Both the position numbers and the translations under genes were made by a program. From CAWJJM01 sp963843275 (GTDB lineage Bacteria > Acidobacteriota > Thermoanaerobaculia > Multivoradales > JBCCEF01): 64,000 bases of DNA. Below are positions 27,443 to 36,174 of this stretch, piece after piece. Positions within the stretch are counted from its first letter, which is position 1. The number at the start of each line of letters is the position of its first letter. The notes under the pieces were generated by a model that saw nothing but the letters and a program-made list of their open reading frames with translations, ran no database searches and was not told where the DNA came from. Location: the NCBI GenBank assembly GCA_963843275.1, contig CAWJJM010000012.1:1972332-2036331 (forward strand). The letters run 5' to 3'.

Positions 27443-28150
27443 TCATGGTACCCCCGGGCGGGCGTCGGATCCGGTGCCCGCGGCCGGCGCTCGGGCCGGC
27501 ACGCTGCGCGGGGTCCGGGCCTCGCGGTCGGCGTCGTCGATCCACTGCGCCAGGAAGAAGCCGCGGCGGGTCGACCAGGCCGGCTCGTCGTCCCACCGGT
27601 GCACCACCGGGGCCAGCGTCGAGGCGAGCTGCAGCGCCACCAACCACACCAGCGCGGCCCACAGCACCGTCGCGGCCGCCTGGCGGTCGCGGCCCAGGGC
27701 CCGCCGCAGGAAGCGCAGCCCGAGCAGCACCACCACCGTCCACACCGCCGCGTGGACGAAGGCGACGAAGGCGCCGCTGCGGCTCGACACCGAGAACAGC
27801 CAGCCCACCGGGGCGAGCGCGGCCGCGAGCAGGCCGGCGAGCGCCCCCAGCCCGAGGACGGTCCCGGCCAGGCGCCCGGTCGGCAGCGCCACCCCGGCCA
27901 GCAAGTGGAAGACCACGAAGCTCGGCAGGCAGAGGGCGAGCGCCCCGGCCAGGATCAGCGGGAGCTTCAGGGCCGCCAGCGCCACCTGGGCGCCGCCGTC
28001 GAAGAACCCGGCGCCGGCGCCGTAGAGGGCGGCGCCCGCGACCAGGGCGGCGAGGAAGGTCGCCGCGGCACGGCCGTGGCCGAGCAGGCCGGCGAGCTCG
28101 GCCGGGCGGGTCAGCAGCGTCGCCAGGGGCGGGGTCTTCTCCTCACTCAT
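27443..28150 (-). CDS. Polytopic membrane protein, paralogue of its upstream neighbour
   Basis: 235 residues with about six hydrophobic segments after a ~30-residue cytoplasmic N-terminus. Shared blocks with the upstream gene are AALYGAG, LALAALKLPLILAGALAL and the final WSTRRGFFLAQWIDDADRE-type tail. A Yip1-like organisation is possible but not established. ATG at 28150 overlaps the upstream stop by 8 bases, so the pair is translationally coupled and may form a heterodimer. Function unknown. Confidence 0.65.
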   Translation of the reverse strand: MSEEKTPPLATLLTRPAELAGLLGHGRAAATFLAALVAGAALYGAGAGFFDGGAQVALAALKLPLILAGALALCLPSFVVFHLLAGVALPTGRLAGTVLGLGALAGLLAAALAPVGWLFSVSSRSGAFVAFVHAAVWTVVVLLGLRFLRRALGRDRQAAATVLWAALVWLVALQLASTLAPVVHRWDDEPAWSTRRGFFLAQWIDDADREARTPRSVPARAPAAGTGSDARPGVP

Positions 28151-28844
28151 CGCTCTCCTCCCGGCCGCCCGCGCGCTCGGCGGCGCGGCCCGTCAGGTAC
28201 GGCAGGATGTCGGTGACGACGAACTCGTAGACGTTGCCGTCCAGGGCGTCGCGGCGCAGGAACACCACCGGCTCGTAGACGCTCCCCACGAAGGGCCGCA
28301 ACGCCCACGCCACCTCGCCGCCGACCAGCGCCAGCGACGCCAGCCACACCGCGAACACCCCTGCCGCGGCCCGCCGCGAGCGACAGGCGCGGGCCAGCGC
28401 CCGCCACAGCGCCACCGTGCCCACCAACCCGCAGCCGCCGACGACGCCGGTGTGGAGCAGATAGAGCAGGTTGTGGTCGAGGCGGGCCCCGGGCGAGGGC
28501 GGCGCGACGGTGGCCGAGAACAGCGCCACCGGCGGCGCGACGACGGCGAGCAGCACCGCCGCCACCCCGAGGGCCGAAGCGGTCAGCCGTGCCGCCGCGG
28601 CGAGCGGCAACCGCTCGCCGAGGACGCCGGCGGCGAGCGCGTTGAAGGCGAGCGTGGCGGCGCCGGTGGCGAGCAGCACGGCGGGCAGCTTCAGCGCCGC
28701 GAAGAGGGCCAGCCGCGGCCCGTGCCACAGCCCCAGGGCGGCGCCGTAGAGCGCGGCGCCGCCGCAGGTCGTCGCCAGCGCCCGCGGCAGCGACGTCGCG
28801 CCGCGCAGCCGGCCGAGCTCTCCCCCGAGGTCGAAGTGCGCCAC
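28143..28844 (-). CDS. Polytopic membrane protein, first of a paralogous pair
   Basis: 233 residues from a GTG at 28844. This start makes the N-terminus the same length as in the paralogue. An upstream ATG at 28973 would overlap the preceding gene and add a Pro/Arg-rich tail. About six hydrophobic segments; blocks AALYGAA, FAALKLPAVLLATGAAT and a hydrophilic end (VYEPVVFLRRDALDGNVY) match the partner. Overlaps it by 8 bases (ATGAGTGA). Function unknown; membrane localisation is the only safe statement. Confidence 0.6.
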   Translation of the reverse strand: MAHFDLGGELGRLRGATSLPRALATTCGGAALYGAALGLWHGPRLALFAALKLPAVLLATGAATLAFNALAAGVLGERLPLAAAARLTASALGVAAVLLAVVAPPVALFSATVAPPSPGARLDHNLLYLLHTGVVGGCGLVGTVALWRALARACRSRRAAAGVFAVWLASLALVGGEVAWALRPFVGSVYEPVVFLRRDALDGNVYEFVVTDILPYLTGRAAERAGGREESDE

Positions 28845-28926
28845 GACCGCGAGGCTGCCGGCCGCCGCCGGCCCCCCGGTGGCGGCCGGGTGGCGGCGGC
28901 GGGGCGGATCGTGGCGATCCGGTGGC

Positions 28927-29616
28927 TCAAGCGGCGGGCCGGGCGCCCTGCCGGCGGCGCAGCGCCGCCACACCGAACAGCGCCAGCGCTCCTCCCAGCA
29001 GGGCCAGCCCGGCCGGACCGACGGCCGGAACCGAGCTCGGTCCCTGCTGGCCCGGGGTGGTCAGATACCCGTGGACCATCGCGGAGCGGACGCGGGCGAC
29101 GGCGGTGGTCCCCGAGGTCTCCTGTCGGGCGAAGGCGCAGAGCTCCGAGCCCTCGCCGGCCACCACCCCGGCGGTCAGGTGGACGTCGGCGCCGAGGACC
29201 GTCGAGCTCCCCGAGAAATCGTCGAGGATCGGCACGGGGGAGACGAGCAGGGTCTCCCCTTGCCCGGGGAGCTTGAGCCCGACGGACAGGGCCGTCTCGG
29301 AGCTCCAGGTCGACACCGCGTTCCCCGGCGTGGCGACGATCTCGGCGTCGGTGACGACCAGGGCCCGGCCCGCCGGGACCACGAAGGGCTGCGACTCCAG
29401 CGACCCGTCCGGCTGCAGGCGGAAGAACGCCAGATTCTGGAAGTCGCTCCCGCACAGCATGGTGTTCTCCAGGGAAGTGGTCCTCAGGGTCACCAGGTCC
29501 TCGACCGGGACGCCGAGGTGGGTCTGGGCCGCCGCCGGCACGGCCGGGACGGCGGCGGCGAGGACGGCGAAGACGACGGCGAGGCGGCCGACGGGCCGCG
29601 GCGAAAGAGGTCGCAT
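28927..29616 (-). CDS. Secreted protein with VPxxG-type C-terminal sorting signal
   Basis: 229 residues, ATG at 29616 after AAGGAGGCCTC. The signal peptide is cut near PAAA-QT. The central ~160 residues form a beta-rich domain with two Cys (MLCGSDF, SELCAFA) that is not recognised. The C-terminus is a tripartite anchor: VPAVGPAGLALLGG, a hydrophobic stretch, then ALRRRQ. This resembles IPTL/PEP-CTERM signals, which are processed by exosortase-like enzymes during surface display. The same signal type recurs at 43.8 kb and 59.6 kb. The composition matches its neighbours. Confidence 0.7.
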   Translation of the reverse strand: MRPLSPRPVGRLAVVFAVLAAAVPAVPAAAQTHLGVPVEDLVTLRTTSLENTMLCGSDFQNLAFFRLQPDGSLESQPFVVPAGRALVVTDAEIVATPGNAVSTWSSETALSVGLKLPGQGETLLVSPVPILDDFSGSSTVLGADVHLTAGVVAGEGSELCAFARQETSGTTAVARVRSAMVHGYLTTPGQQGPSSVPAVGPAGLALLGGALALFGVAALRRRQGARPAA

Positions 29617-29771
29617 GAGGCCTCCTTGCGGGTGGTCGGGCTCACGTGCCGAAGCGCCCGCCACCCGAAATCGGCCCGCCCCGGCGCTTCTTCCGGAAGA
29701 TGGAAGCACGTCCTGGATTCGGAGCCGCGAGGGTACCAGCCGACTCCGCCGGCGGCAACCCGGACCGCGGC

Positions 29772-32303
29772 TCAGCCGCCGGGAGACGGCGCCGGCGGCG
29801 GCGCAGCGAAGGGCGAGACCTCCACGGCACCCTCGGCCAGCCAGTGGGCGAGCAGCGCCCGCACCCGGTAGGCGTCGACCGGCAGCGCCGCCTCGCAGGT
29901 GGCGGCGGTGACGCCGCTCTTGACCTGCCCCCACAGCTCGCGGACGAAGGCGCCGTCGCGCTCGCCGGGCGGGGCGGTCGGCCGGGCGCCGGCCGGCACC
30001 AGCACCGCGGCGTCGGGGACCAGGGCGCGGGAGCGCTCGAGCTCGTCGAAGCGGCGCATCGCCTCCATCAGCAACGGCAGCACCGGACGCGGCTCGCGGG
30101 CACCGCGGCCGGCCCGGTCCGGCGGCGCGCCGCCGGCGAGCGCGAACGAGCTGGCCAGCGGGCGCTCGAGGAGCTGGTAGAAGGCCGCGTCGCCCTCGAG
30201 GCGGCCGGTCGAGCAGAAGACGACGGCACCATCGCGGAGGTCGACCACGCCCACCGTGGCGCCGTGGTCGTCGCGCAGGGTCAGCGCGCCGCTGGTCTCG
30301 TTCTGGGCCAGGGTCTGCAGCAGGTTGGGCAGCCCGAAGATGCGCAGGTCGCCCTCCATGCGCTGGGTCGCCGGCATCGCGGTCGCTTCCTCGTCGACCG
30401 CGGTCGTCGTCCGCCCACCGGGCGCGTCGAAACCGGCCAGCACCTTCGAGGCCTCGACACCCCAGGGCTCCCGGGGGGACTCCGCCGCCAGCTCGGCGAG
30501 CGCCCGCCGCACCGCCGGAACCGCGGTGCCGGCGAGGCCGCGGACGAGGGCGGTGGCCAGCCCGGAGTTGCGCCGCAGCGTCACCCCGAGGAGCTTGCGC
30601 GGCAGCGCCTCCCGGAGGGCGGCGAGCAGCTCGTCCACCAGGTCCGGCTCGGCGGAGAGGTCCGCCTCCCCCAGCTCCGCGACCCGCTCGCCGTCGGCCG
30701 CCTCGCGCACCCGGCGCAGCGCCGTCGCCACGACCTCCCGCCGGCCCGCCGGCCCGGTGCGCAGCAGCAACGGCACCAGCAGGGCGCGCAGGCGGCCGGT
30801 GTCCTCGGCGCTCCAGCCCGGCACGGCGCCGGCGTCGATCCCGGCCTCGACCTCGCGCAGCCGGGCGCGCAGGGCCTCCTCGGCCCGCGGGTGGGGGATC
30901 TGGGACAGCCGCACCACCGCCTCGCCGACCACCCGCGGGTGGTAGCCGAGTCCGGTGAACAGGATCACCGACTCGAGCTCGCGCTCCTCCACGCGGTCCG
31001 CCGGCGCCGGCAGGCGGTGCAACAGGTACAGCAGGTTGCGCTGCCAGAACCAGGCGACGTCGCGGCTGTCGGCGAGGGCGCCGTCGAGGCGGTCGACGAC
31101 GGCGGGGCGCGCCGCCTCGCCGTGGAGCTGCAGCAGGCTGAGCAGCAGGCGACGGCGGGCGCGGTCGGGCTGGTCCTCCAGGGCGACGAGCAGCCCGGCG
31201 GGCTGCAGGCCGGGGAAGAACGCCAGGATCTGCGCCAGCAGGGGCCGGCACTGCCCGTCGCGCACGTCGGCGCGCAGCCGCTCCTCGTCGAGGCCGGCGT
31301 GGGCGTTGGCGAGCAGGCGCTCGGCCCCGCCCGGTGGCACCTTGCCGTCGGCGAGCAGGCCGGTCGCCACGTGGATCAGGGCCACGGCGCGCGCCAGCGA
31401 CCCGGAGTTGTACTCGTCGACCAGGGCACCGATCACCTCGCGGAAGCGCCCGAGCCGCTCCTCGGGCGCGTCGGCCAGGTCGACGAAGCGGCGTAGCGCC
31501 CGGGCGCTGCCACCCAGCGCCTCGGCGGCCGGGGCGGTGTCGGGCGCCCACGCCGGCAGCGCCCGGCTGAGGGTGCGGACCACGGCCGGGTCGGCGCCGG
31601 CGACGCCGAGCTCGCGCAGCCGGCCGAGGTACTGGCCGAGCTCGGCGCCGTCGCGGGCGGAGCTCGCCGCGGCGGCGAGCAGGGCGGCGGCGAGCTCGGC
31701 CGGAGCGGTGCCTCCCGCCGCCGGGCCCTTGTCGTCGCCTCCGGCGGCGGTTCCGCCCCCACCGGCGGCCGGCGCCGCGGCGCGCAGGCGGGCGAGCAGC
31801 AGGGCGAAGCGGCGCAGCTCCGGGGTGAGCTCGGCGTCGGTCCGGGCGCCGGTCGGCAGCGTTCCACGAGCGCCCGGCGCGCCGCCGGCGGGCCCCACCT
31901 CGAAGCCGCTCCACGCCGCATCGTGGGGGGCGTGGCGCAGGCGTTCGAGGCTGGAGCGCACCACCTCCCGGTCCTCCTCGGGGCAGAACGGCAGCAGCGA
32001 GCCGATCAGCTCCTCGAGGTAGGCGCCGAGCTCGCGGCGGGAGGCGAGGCCGAGCTCGCCGAGCACGAACAGCTTGCGCAGGGCGTGGAAGGCGAGGTCG
32101 GCGTAGGGCACCGCGCCGCCCCGCGCCCGGTGCTGGTAGGAGAGCCACCCCTGGATCTGGGCGTCGAGATGGCGCGGCGCCTCGCGGACGAGCCGGGAGA
32201 CCGCGTCGGCGGCGAGCAGCGGCGGGATGCCGTCGGCGAGGTAGCTGCTCACCTCCTCGGCGCTCTCGCGGAGATGGTGCGGCAGCCCCTGCGCTTCGCT
32301 CAC
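29772..32303 (-). CDS. HEAT-repeat-like protein with C-terminal DUF4388 (PATAN) domain
   Basis: 843 residues, GTG start at 32303 with GGAGAG upstream. Mostly alpha-helical with repeated Leu-rich pairs over about residues 200-600, as in HEAT-type solenoids. The DUF4388 domain is at about 650-730 (MEGDLRIFGLPNLLQTLAQNE, SGALTLRDD, GVVDLRDGAVVFC). DUF4388/PATAN domains occur in signalling proteins of delta-proteobacteria and acidobacteria, often with response regulators. No kinase, receiver or membrane segment is seen here. A cytoplasmic adaptor role in signalling or motility is inferred. The Ala/Gly/Pro-rich N- and C-terminal tails are probably disordered. Confidence 0.7.
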   Translation of the reverse strand: MSEAQGLPHHLRESAEEVSSYLADGIPPLLAADAVSRLVREAPRHLDAQIQGWLSYQHRARGGAVPYADLAFHALRKLFVLGELGLASRRELGAYLEELIGSLLPFCPEEDREVVRSSLERLRHAPHDAAWSGFEVGPAGGAPGARGTLPTGARTDAELTPELRRFALLLARLRAAAPAAGGGGTAAGGDDKGPAAGGTAPAELAAALLAAAASSARDGAELGQYLGRLRELGVAGADPAVVRTLSRALPAWAPDTAPAAEALGGSARALRRFVDLADAPEERLGRFREVIGALVDEYNSGSLARAVALIHVATGLLADGKVPPGGAERLLANAHAGLDEERLRADVRDGQCRPLLAQILAFFPGLQPAGLLVALEDQPDRARRRLLLSLLQLHGEAARPAVVDRLDGALADSRDVAWFWQRNLLYLLHRLPAPADRVEERELESVILFTGLGYHPRVVGEAVVRLSQIPHPRAEEALRARLREVEAGIDAGAVPGWSAEDTGRLRALLVPLLLRTGPAGRREVVATALRRVREAADGERVAELGEADLSAEPDLVDELLAALREALPRKLLGVTLRRNSGLATALVRGLAGTAVPAVRRALAELAAESPREPWGVEASKVLAGFDAPGGRTTTAVDEEATAMPATQRMEGDLRIFGLPNLLQTLAQNETSGALTLRDDHGATVGVVDLRDGAVVFCSTGRLEGDAAFYQLLERPLASSFALAGGAPPDRAGRGAREPRPVLPLLMEAMRRFDELERSRALVPDAAVLVPAGARPTAPPGERDGAFVRELWGQVKSGVTAATCEAALPVDAYRVRALLAHWLAEGAVEVSPFAAPPPAPSPGG

Positions 32304-32423
32304 GTGGCTCTCCGGAGGACGCTCGCCCGCCGCGGCGCCGACGCTCCGAGCCGGGCCGCCGGACCGCGGCGCCGGGACGTCCGGGACGGGGAAGGGGCGA
32401 GTCTAGCAGCCGGGGCGGGGGCC

Positions 32424-32452
32424 TTGACGCACCGAAATAGCTCGCGCAGAGT
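32424..32452 (+). promoter_or_regulatory. Possible sigma70-type promoter for the sulfatase-like gene
   Basis: TTGACG (32424-32429), 17-bp spacer, then CAGAGT (32447-32452). The -35 box is good and the -10 box weak. It lies 48 bp upstream of the start codon, in the divergent gap with the DUF4388 gene. Confidence 0.4.
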
Positions 32453-32499
32453 CCGGTTTTCCATCCGGAGCCGTCCCTCCACCGACTCCGAGGAGCCCG

Positions 32500-33894
32500 A
32501 TGCCGTCCCGTCACGCCGCGCCGACCGCCGCCTGCCTCGCCCTCGCCCTCGCCCTGCTGTCGTCGACGGTGCCCGCCGGCGCCGCGGAGAAGGCGCCCGC
32601 CGCCGCCCGGAAGCGGCCGAACGTGCTGCTGATCGTCATCGACACGCTGCGCGCCGACCACCTGTCGAGCTACGGCTACGGGCGCAAGACCTCGCCGCAC
32701 CTCGACGCCCTGGCCGCGGCGGGGACGCTCTACCAGCAGGCCGTCTCGGCGGCGTCGTGGACCCTGCCGTCGCACGCCTCGCTGTTCACCGGCCTGCCGG
32801 TGCGCGACCACCACACGAGCTGCGCCCACCTGGTGCTCGACGCCGACTTCACGACGCTGGCCGAGCGGCTGGCGGCGGCCGGCTACCACACCGGCGGCTT
32901 CTCGAACAACGTCTGGACCAACCCCGACTCCGGCCTCGAGCAGGGCTTCGCGACCTTCGAGGAGCTGTGGCGCGACCAGAACAGCCGCGTCGAGGGGATC
33001 TCCGCGGACGACCCGGCGACCGACATGGGCGCGGCGCGGGCCAACGAGGACGTCCTGAAGTGGATCGACGGCCGCGGCGACGACCGCCCCTTCTTCGTCT
33101 TCATCAACTACTTCGAGCCCCACCTGCCGTACCGCCCGACGCGGCCGTACGACGACGACTTCCTGCCCGCGGGCGCCGACCCCGCCCGGGTGCAGCGGCT
33201 GCGCTCCTTCTACTCGCCGCGCGAGTACGGCTACATCCTGGACGTGCCGTGGATGAAGGTGCCGGCGGCCGACCTCGAAGTGCTGCGCGCGCTCTACGAC
33301 GGCGAGATCGCCTACGTCGACGCGAAGATCGGCGAGCTCGTCGACGGCCTGCGCGCCCGCGGCCTGGCCGACGACACGGTCCTCGTGATCACCTCGGACC
33401 ACGGCGAGCACCTCGGCGACCACCACATGCTGGGGCACAAGCTGTCGGTCTACGACCCGCTGCTCCACGTGCCCCTGATCCTCTGGGGACCGGGGCGGAT
33501 CCCGGCCGGTCGGCGCATCGTCGGCCAGGTGGCGACCCCGGCGGTCTTCGGCACCGTCCTCGAGCTCGCCGGCCTCGACCGCGGCGGCGCCCCGACCCTT
33601 CCCGACGCCGAGCCGGCATCCGGCTACGCCTTCTCCGAGCTCGCCTACCCGCAGATCTTCCTCGACGTCGTCCACCGGGAGATCCCCGGCGTGCGGACCA
33701 CCCGGTTCGAGCGCGCCCTGACCGCGGTGCGCGGCCCGCGCTACAAGCTGATCGCCGGCTCGGACGGCAGCCGCGAGCTCTACGACCTGGCGGACGATCC
33801 GGGCGAGGCGAAGGACCTGTCGACCACACGGCCCGACGTCCTGCGGCAGCTCGAGAAGGTGCTGGCGGAGTTCGAGCAGGGGAAGGTCCCCTAG
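32500..33894 (+). CDS. Secreted sulfatase-fold (alkaline phosphatase superfamily) enzyme
   Basis: 464 residues with a signal peptide (cleavage near AGAAE). The superfamily metal site is present: VIDTLRADH near residue 50 and ITSDHGEHLGDHH near 305, followed by LLHVPLILWGPG. The position that should carry the Cys or Ser converted to formylglycine reads T-L-P-S-H (within SWTLPSHASLFTG), so Thr replaces it and His replaces the Arg. A classical FGly sulfatase mechanism is therefore unlikely. Thr acts as nucleophile in phosphoglycerol and phosphoethanolamine transferases of this superfamily, which is the better guess. Stop is TAG. RBS GAGGAG is close to the ATG. The TetR promoter starts just downstream. 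Confidence 0.75.
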   Translation: MPSRHAAPTAACLALALALLSSTVPAGAAEKAPAAARKRPNVLLIVIDTLRADHLSSYGYGRKTSPHLDALAAAGTLYQQAVSAASWTLPSHASLFTGLPVRDHHTSCAHLVLDADFTTLAERLAAAGYHTGGFSNNVWTNPDSGLEQGFATFEELWRDQNSRVEGISADDPATDMGAARANEDVLKWIDGRGDDRPFFVFINYFEPHLPYRPTRPYDDDFLPAGADPARVQRLRSFYSPREYGYILDVPWMKVPAADLEVLRALYDGEIAYVDAKIGELVDGLRARGLADDTVLVITSDHGEHLGDHHMLGHKLSVYDPLLHVPLILWGPGRIPAGRRIVGQVATPAVFGTVLELAGLDRGGAPTLPDAEPASGYAFSELAYPQIFLDVVHREIPGVRTTRFERALTAVRGPRYKLIAGSDGSRELYDLADDPGEAKDLSTTRPDVLRQLEKVLAEFEQGKVP

Positions 33895-33927
33895 AGCTCC
33901 AGCCGGCTCCCACGCCGCCCGCGCGGC

Positions 33928-33956
33928 TTGACGCCCTGAAACACCTGTTTCATACT
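33928..33956 (+). promoter_or_regulatory. TetR-gene promoter with embedded 16-bp operator
   Basis: TTGACG (-35, 33928-33933), exactly 17 bp, CATACT (-10, 33951-33956). A perfect inverted repeat TGAAACA-CC-TGTTTCA spans 33937-33952, filling the spacer and touching the -10 box. Binding there would block RNA polymerase. The A/T content stands out from the surroundings. Autorepression of the TetR-RND operon is inferred. Confidence 0.75.
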
Positions 33957-34015
33957 TACGTTTTCGCCCTGGCCGCCGGCCCGTCGGCCGCACCGCCGAG
34001 AGATCCCCCCGCCCG

Positions 34016-34693
34016 ATGCCCCGTCCCCACTCCGAGCTCGCCGCGCAGCCCGTCCCCGGCTGCCCGCGCGACCGGCTGCTCGACGCCGGCGAGCGGCTGT
34101 TCGCCGCCCGCGGCTTCGCGGTCGGGGTGCGCGAGATCACCCTCGAGGCGGGGTGCAACGTCGCCGGGGTGAACTACTACTTCGGCGGCAAGGAGGGCCT
34201 CTACCGCGAGGTGTTCCGGCGCCGCATGGCGGCCCTGCGCGAGCGGCGCATCGCCAGCGTCCGCCACACGCTCGACGCGGCGGGCGGGGGCGCAACCCTC
34301 GAGCTGCTGCTGCGTACCTTCACCAGCGCGTTCCTCGAGCCGCTGGTCGAGGAGTCGACCGGGCGCATGTGGATGGAGCTGATCAGCCGCGAGCTCCTCG
34401 ACCCCCACCTGGCGCCCGAGACCTTCCGCGAGGAGATCGTCGATCCCGTCCGCGGCGCGCTGGTCGAGGCGCTGTGCCGGGTCTGCCCCGGCCTCGCCCG
34501 CGAGGACGCCGAGCTGGCGACCCAGTCGCTGGTCGGCCAGCTCACCCACGCCGTGCACCTGACGAACTACTTCACGCGGGAGGAGAGCGCCCGGCCCTTC
34601 CGCTTCGATCTCCCGCAACTCGTGGCCCACACGGTCCGCTTCTCGGCCGCCGGCATCCGGGCGCTGGTCCGGCCGGCCGAGGGAGGCGCATGA
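34016..34693 (+). CDS. TetR/AcrR-family transcriptional regulator of an efflux operon
   Basis: 225 residues, ATG at 34016. N-terminal helix-turn-helix: RDRLLDAGERLFAARGF, then VREITLEAGCNVAGVNYYFGGKEGLYREVF, a clean TetR DNA-binding domain. The C-terminal ligand domain resembles the CerR/YbiH-type group (MWMELISRELLDPH, LVGQLTHAVHLTNYF). It is the first gene of the operon with TolC, adaptor and RND pump and overlaps TolC by four bases (ATGA). It probably represses its own promoter through the inverted repeat at 33937-33952 and is released by a compound exported by the pump. Confidence 0.85.
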   Translation: MPRPHSELAAQPVPGCPRDRLLDAGERLFAARGFAVGVREITLEAGCNVAGVNYYFGGKEGLYREVFRRRMAALRERRIASVRHTLDAAGGGATLELLLRTFTSAFLEPLVEESTGRMWMELISRELLDPHLAPETFREEIVDPVRGALVEALCRVCPGLAREDAELATQSLVGQLTHAVHLTNYFTREESARPFRFDLPQLVAHTVRFSAAGIRALVRPAEGGA

Positions 34694-36174
34694 CGCGAAC
34701 GACCCGCTCCACCCGCCTGGTGGCGGCTCTGCTGGCCCTCGCCGCGACGGCCGCCGGCTGCGCCACCAGCGCGCCGCCGGCACCGCTGCCGGCGCGGGCC
34801 TCGGCCCCCTGGGAGCCGCCCCCCGAGCTGGCGCCGGCGCCGCAGCCGATCCCGCACCGCACCGACATCCCGGCCGAGCTGCTCGCCCCGGGCACCACGG
34901 TGGACCTGCCGACGCTCGTCGACCTGGCGCTCCAGAACAGCCCGCAGACCCGCGCCACCTGGGAGGCGGCGCGCTCCGCCGCCGCCGAGGTCGGCACGCG
35001 GCGGGCCGCCTACTACCCGGAGGTCGACGCCTCGGCCCGTCTGGAGCGCACCAAGCAGTCGGCGGTGGGCAACCAGTTCACCTTCCAGCTCACCGACTAC
35101 GGGCCGTCGCTCGACCTGTCGTACCTGTTGTTCTCCTTCGGCGGTCGCAAGGCCGACGTCGAGGAGGCGCGCCAGCAGCTCGTCGCCGCCGACTGGGACC
35201 ACAACGCCCGGGTGCAGTCGGTGGTGCTCGAGGTGTCGCAGGCCTACTACGCCTACCTGGGCGAAAAGGCGCTGCTCGCCGCCGCGCGCGCCAACCTGGA
35301 GAGCGCCGAGACCGACCTCGCCGCCACCGACGACCGCCACCGCGCCGGGGTCGCCACCATCGCCGACGTGCTGCAGGCGAAGACGGCGCGCTCGCAGGCG
35401 CAGCTCGCCCTGCAGCAGGTCCAGGGCGACCTCGCGGCCACCCGCGGCGCGCTGGCCACCGCCATCGGCGTGTCGCCGGACGTGCCGGTCGAGGCCGGCG
35501 AGCTGCCCGACGACGTGCCGGTCGAGGCGCTGTCGGCCACCATCGAGGGGCTGCTGGGCCAGGCGCTGTCGGCGCGCCCCGAGCTCGAGGCGGCCCGCGC
35601 CCGCGCCCGGGCCGCCGAGGCCAAGGCCGACCGGGTGCGCGCCGAGGCCCTGCCGACGGTGTCGCTGGGGGCGTCGACGAGCCGCATCTGGTACGACGTC
35701 CCCGGCTCCGACCCGTCGCAGAACTGGTCGGCGCGGCTGCTGGTCAGCGTGCCGGTGTTCACCGGCTTCCGCCACAAGTACGACGTCGAGCAGGCGGAGG
35801 CCGACGCCGCCGCCGCCCGCGCCCGCTCCGACGACCTGGCGCAGCAGGTGATGCTCGAGGTGTGGACCAGCTACTACGCGCTCGAGACCGCGGCCGAGCA
35901 GGTCGTCACCAGCCGCGACTTCCTGGCCAGCGCCAGCCAGTCGGCCGACGTGGCGGGCGGCCGTTACAAGGCCGGCGTGGGCAGTGTCCTCGATCTGCTC
36001 AGCGCCCAGGGCGCGCTGGCCACCGCCCGGGCCCAGGACGTCGGGTCGCGCGCCGCCTGGTTCCTGGCCCTGGCACGCCTGGCGCGCGACACCGGCCGGC
36101 TCGGCAACCTGCCGGCGCCCGACCTCGCCCGAACCCTCTCCCGCGGAGAACCCGAGACCCATGACCAGCCCTGA
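34690..36174 (+). CDS. TolC/OprM-family outer membrane efflux lipoprotein
   Basis: 494 residues from the ATG overlapping the TetR stop. Lipoprotein signal with lipobox AAGC (Cys at about 19). Two OEP repeats: VDLPTLVDLALQNSP with RRAAYYPEVDASARL in the first, and a second copy at about 260-470 (RPELEAARARARAAEAKADRVRAEALPTV, then VSVPVFTGF). Long coiled-coil helices between them form the periplasmic tunnel. It would be the outer membrane exit duct of the tripartite pump encoded downstream. It overlaps the adaptor gene by 14 bp. Confidence 0.9.
   Translation: MTRTTRSTRLVAALLALAATAAGCATSAPPAPLPARASAPWEPPPELAPAPQPIPHRTDIPAELLAPGTTVDLPTLVDLALQNSPQTRATWEAARSAAAEVGTRRAAYYPEVDASARLERTKQSAVGNQFTFQLTDYGPSLDLSYLLFSFGGRKADVEEARQQLVAADWDHNARVQSVVLEVSQAYYAYLGEKALLAAARANLESAETDLAATDDRHRAGVATIADVLQAKTARSQAQLALQQVQGDLAATRGALATAIGVSPDVPVEAGELPDDVPVEALSATIEGLLGQALSARPELEAARARARAAEAKADRVRAEALPTVSLGASTSRIWYDVPGSDPSQNWSARLLVSVPVFTGFRHKYDVEQAEADAAAARARSDDLAQQVMLEVWTSYYALETAAEQVVTSRDFLASASQSADVAGGRYKAGVGSVLDLLSAQGALATARAQDVGSRAAWFLALARLARDTGRLGNLPAPDLARTLSRGEPETHDQP

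Noticed and set aside
28927..34158. A 1743-residue open frame on the - strand
   Set aside because: High GC removes stop codons. Only its last 229 codons (28,927-29,616) encode a real protein; the rest lies antisense to, or across, the DUF4388, sulfatase-like and TetR genes.
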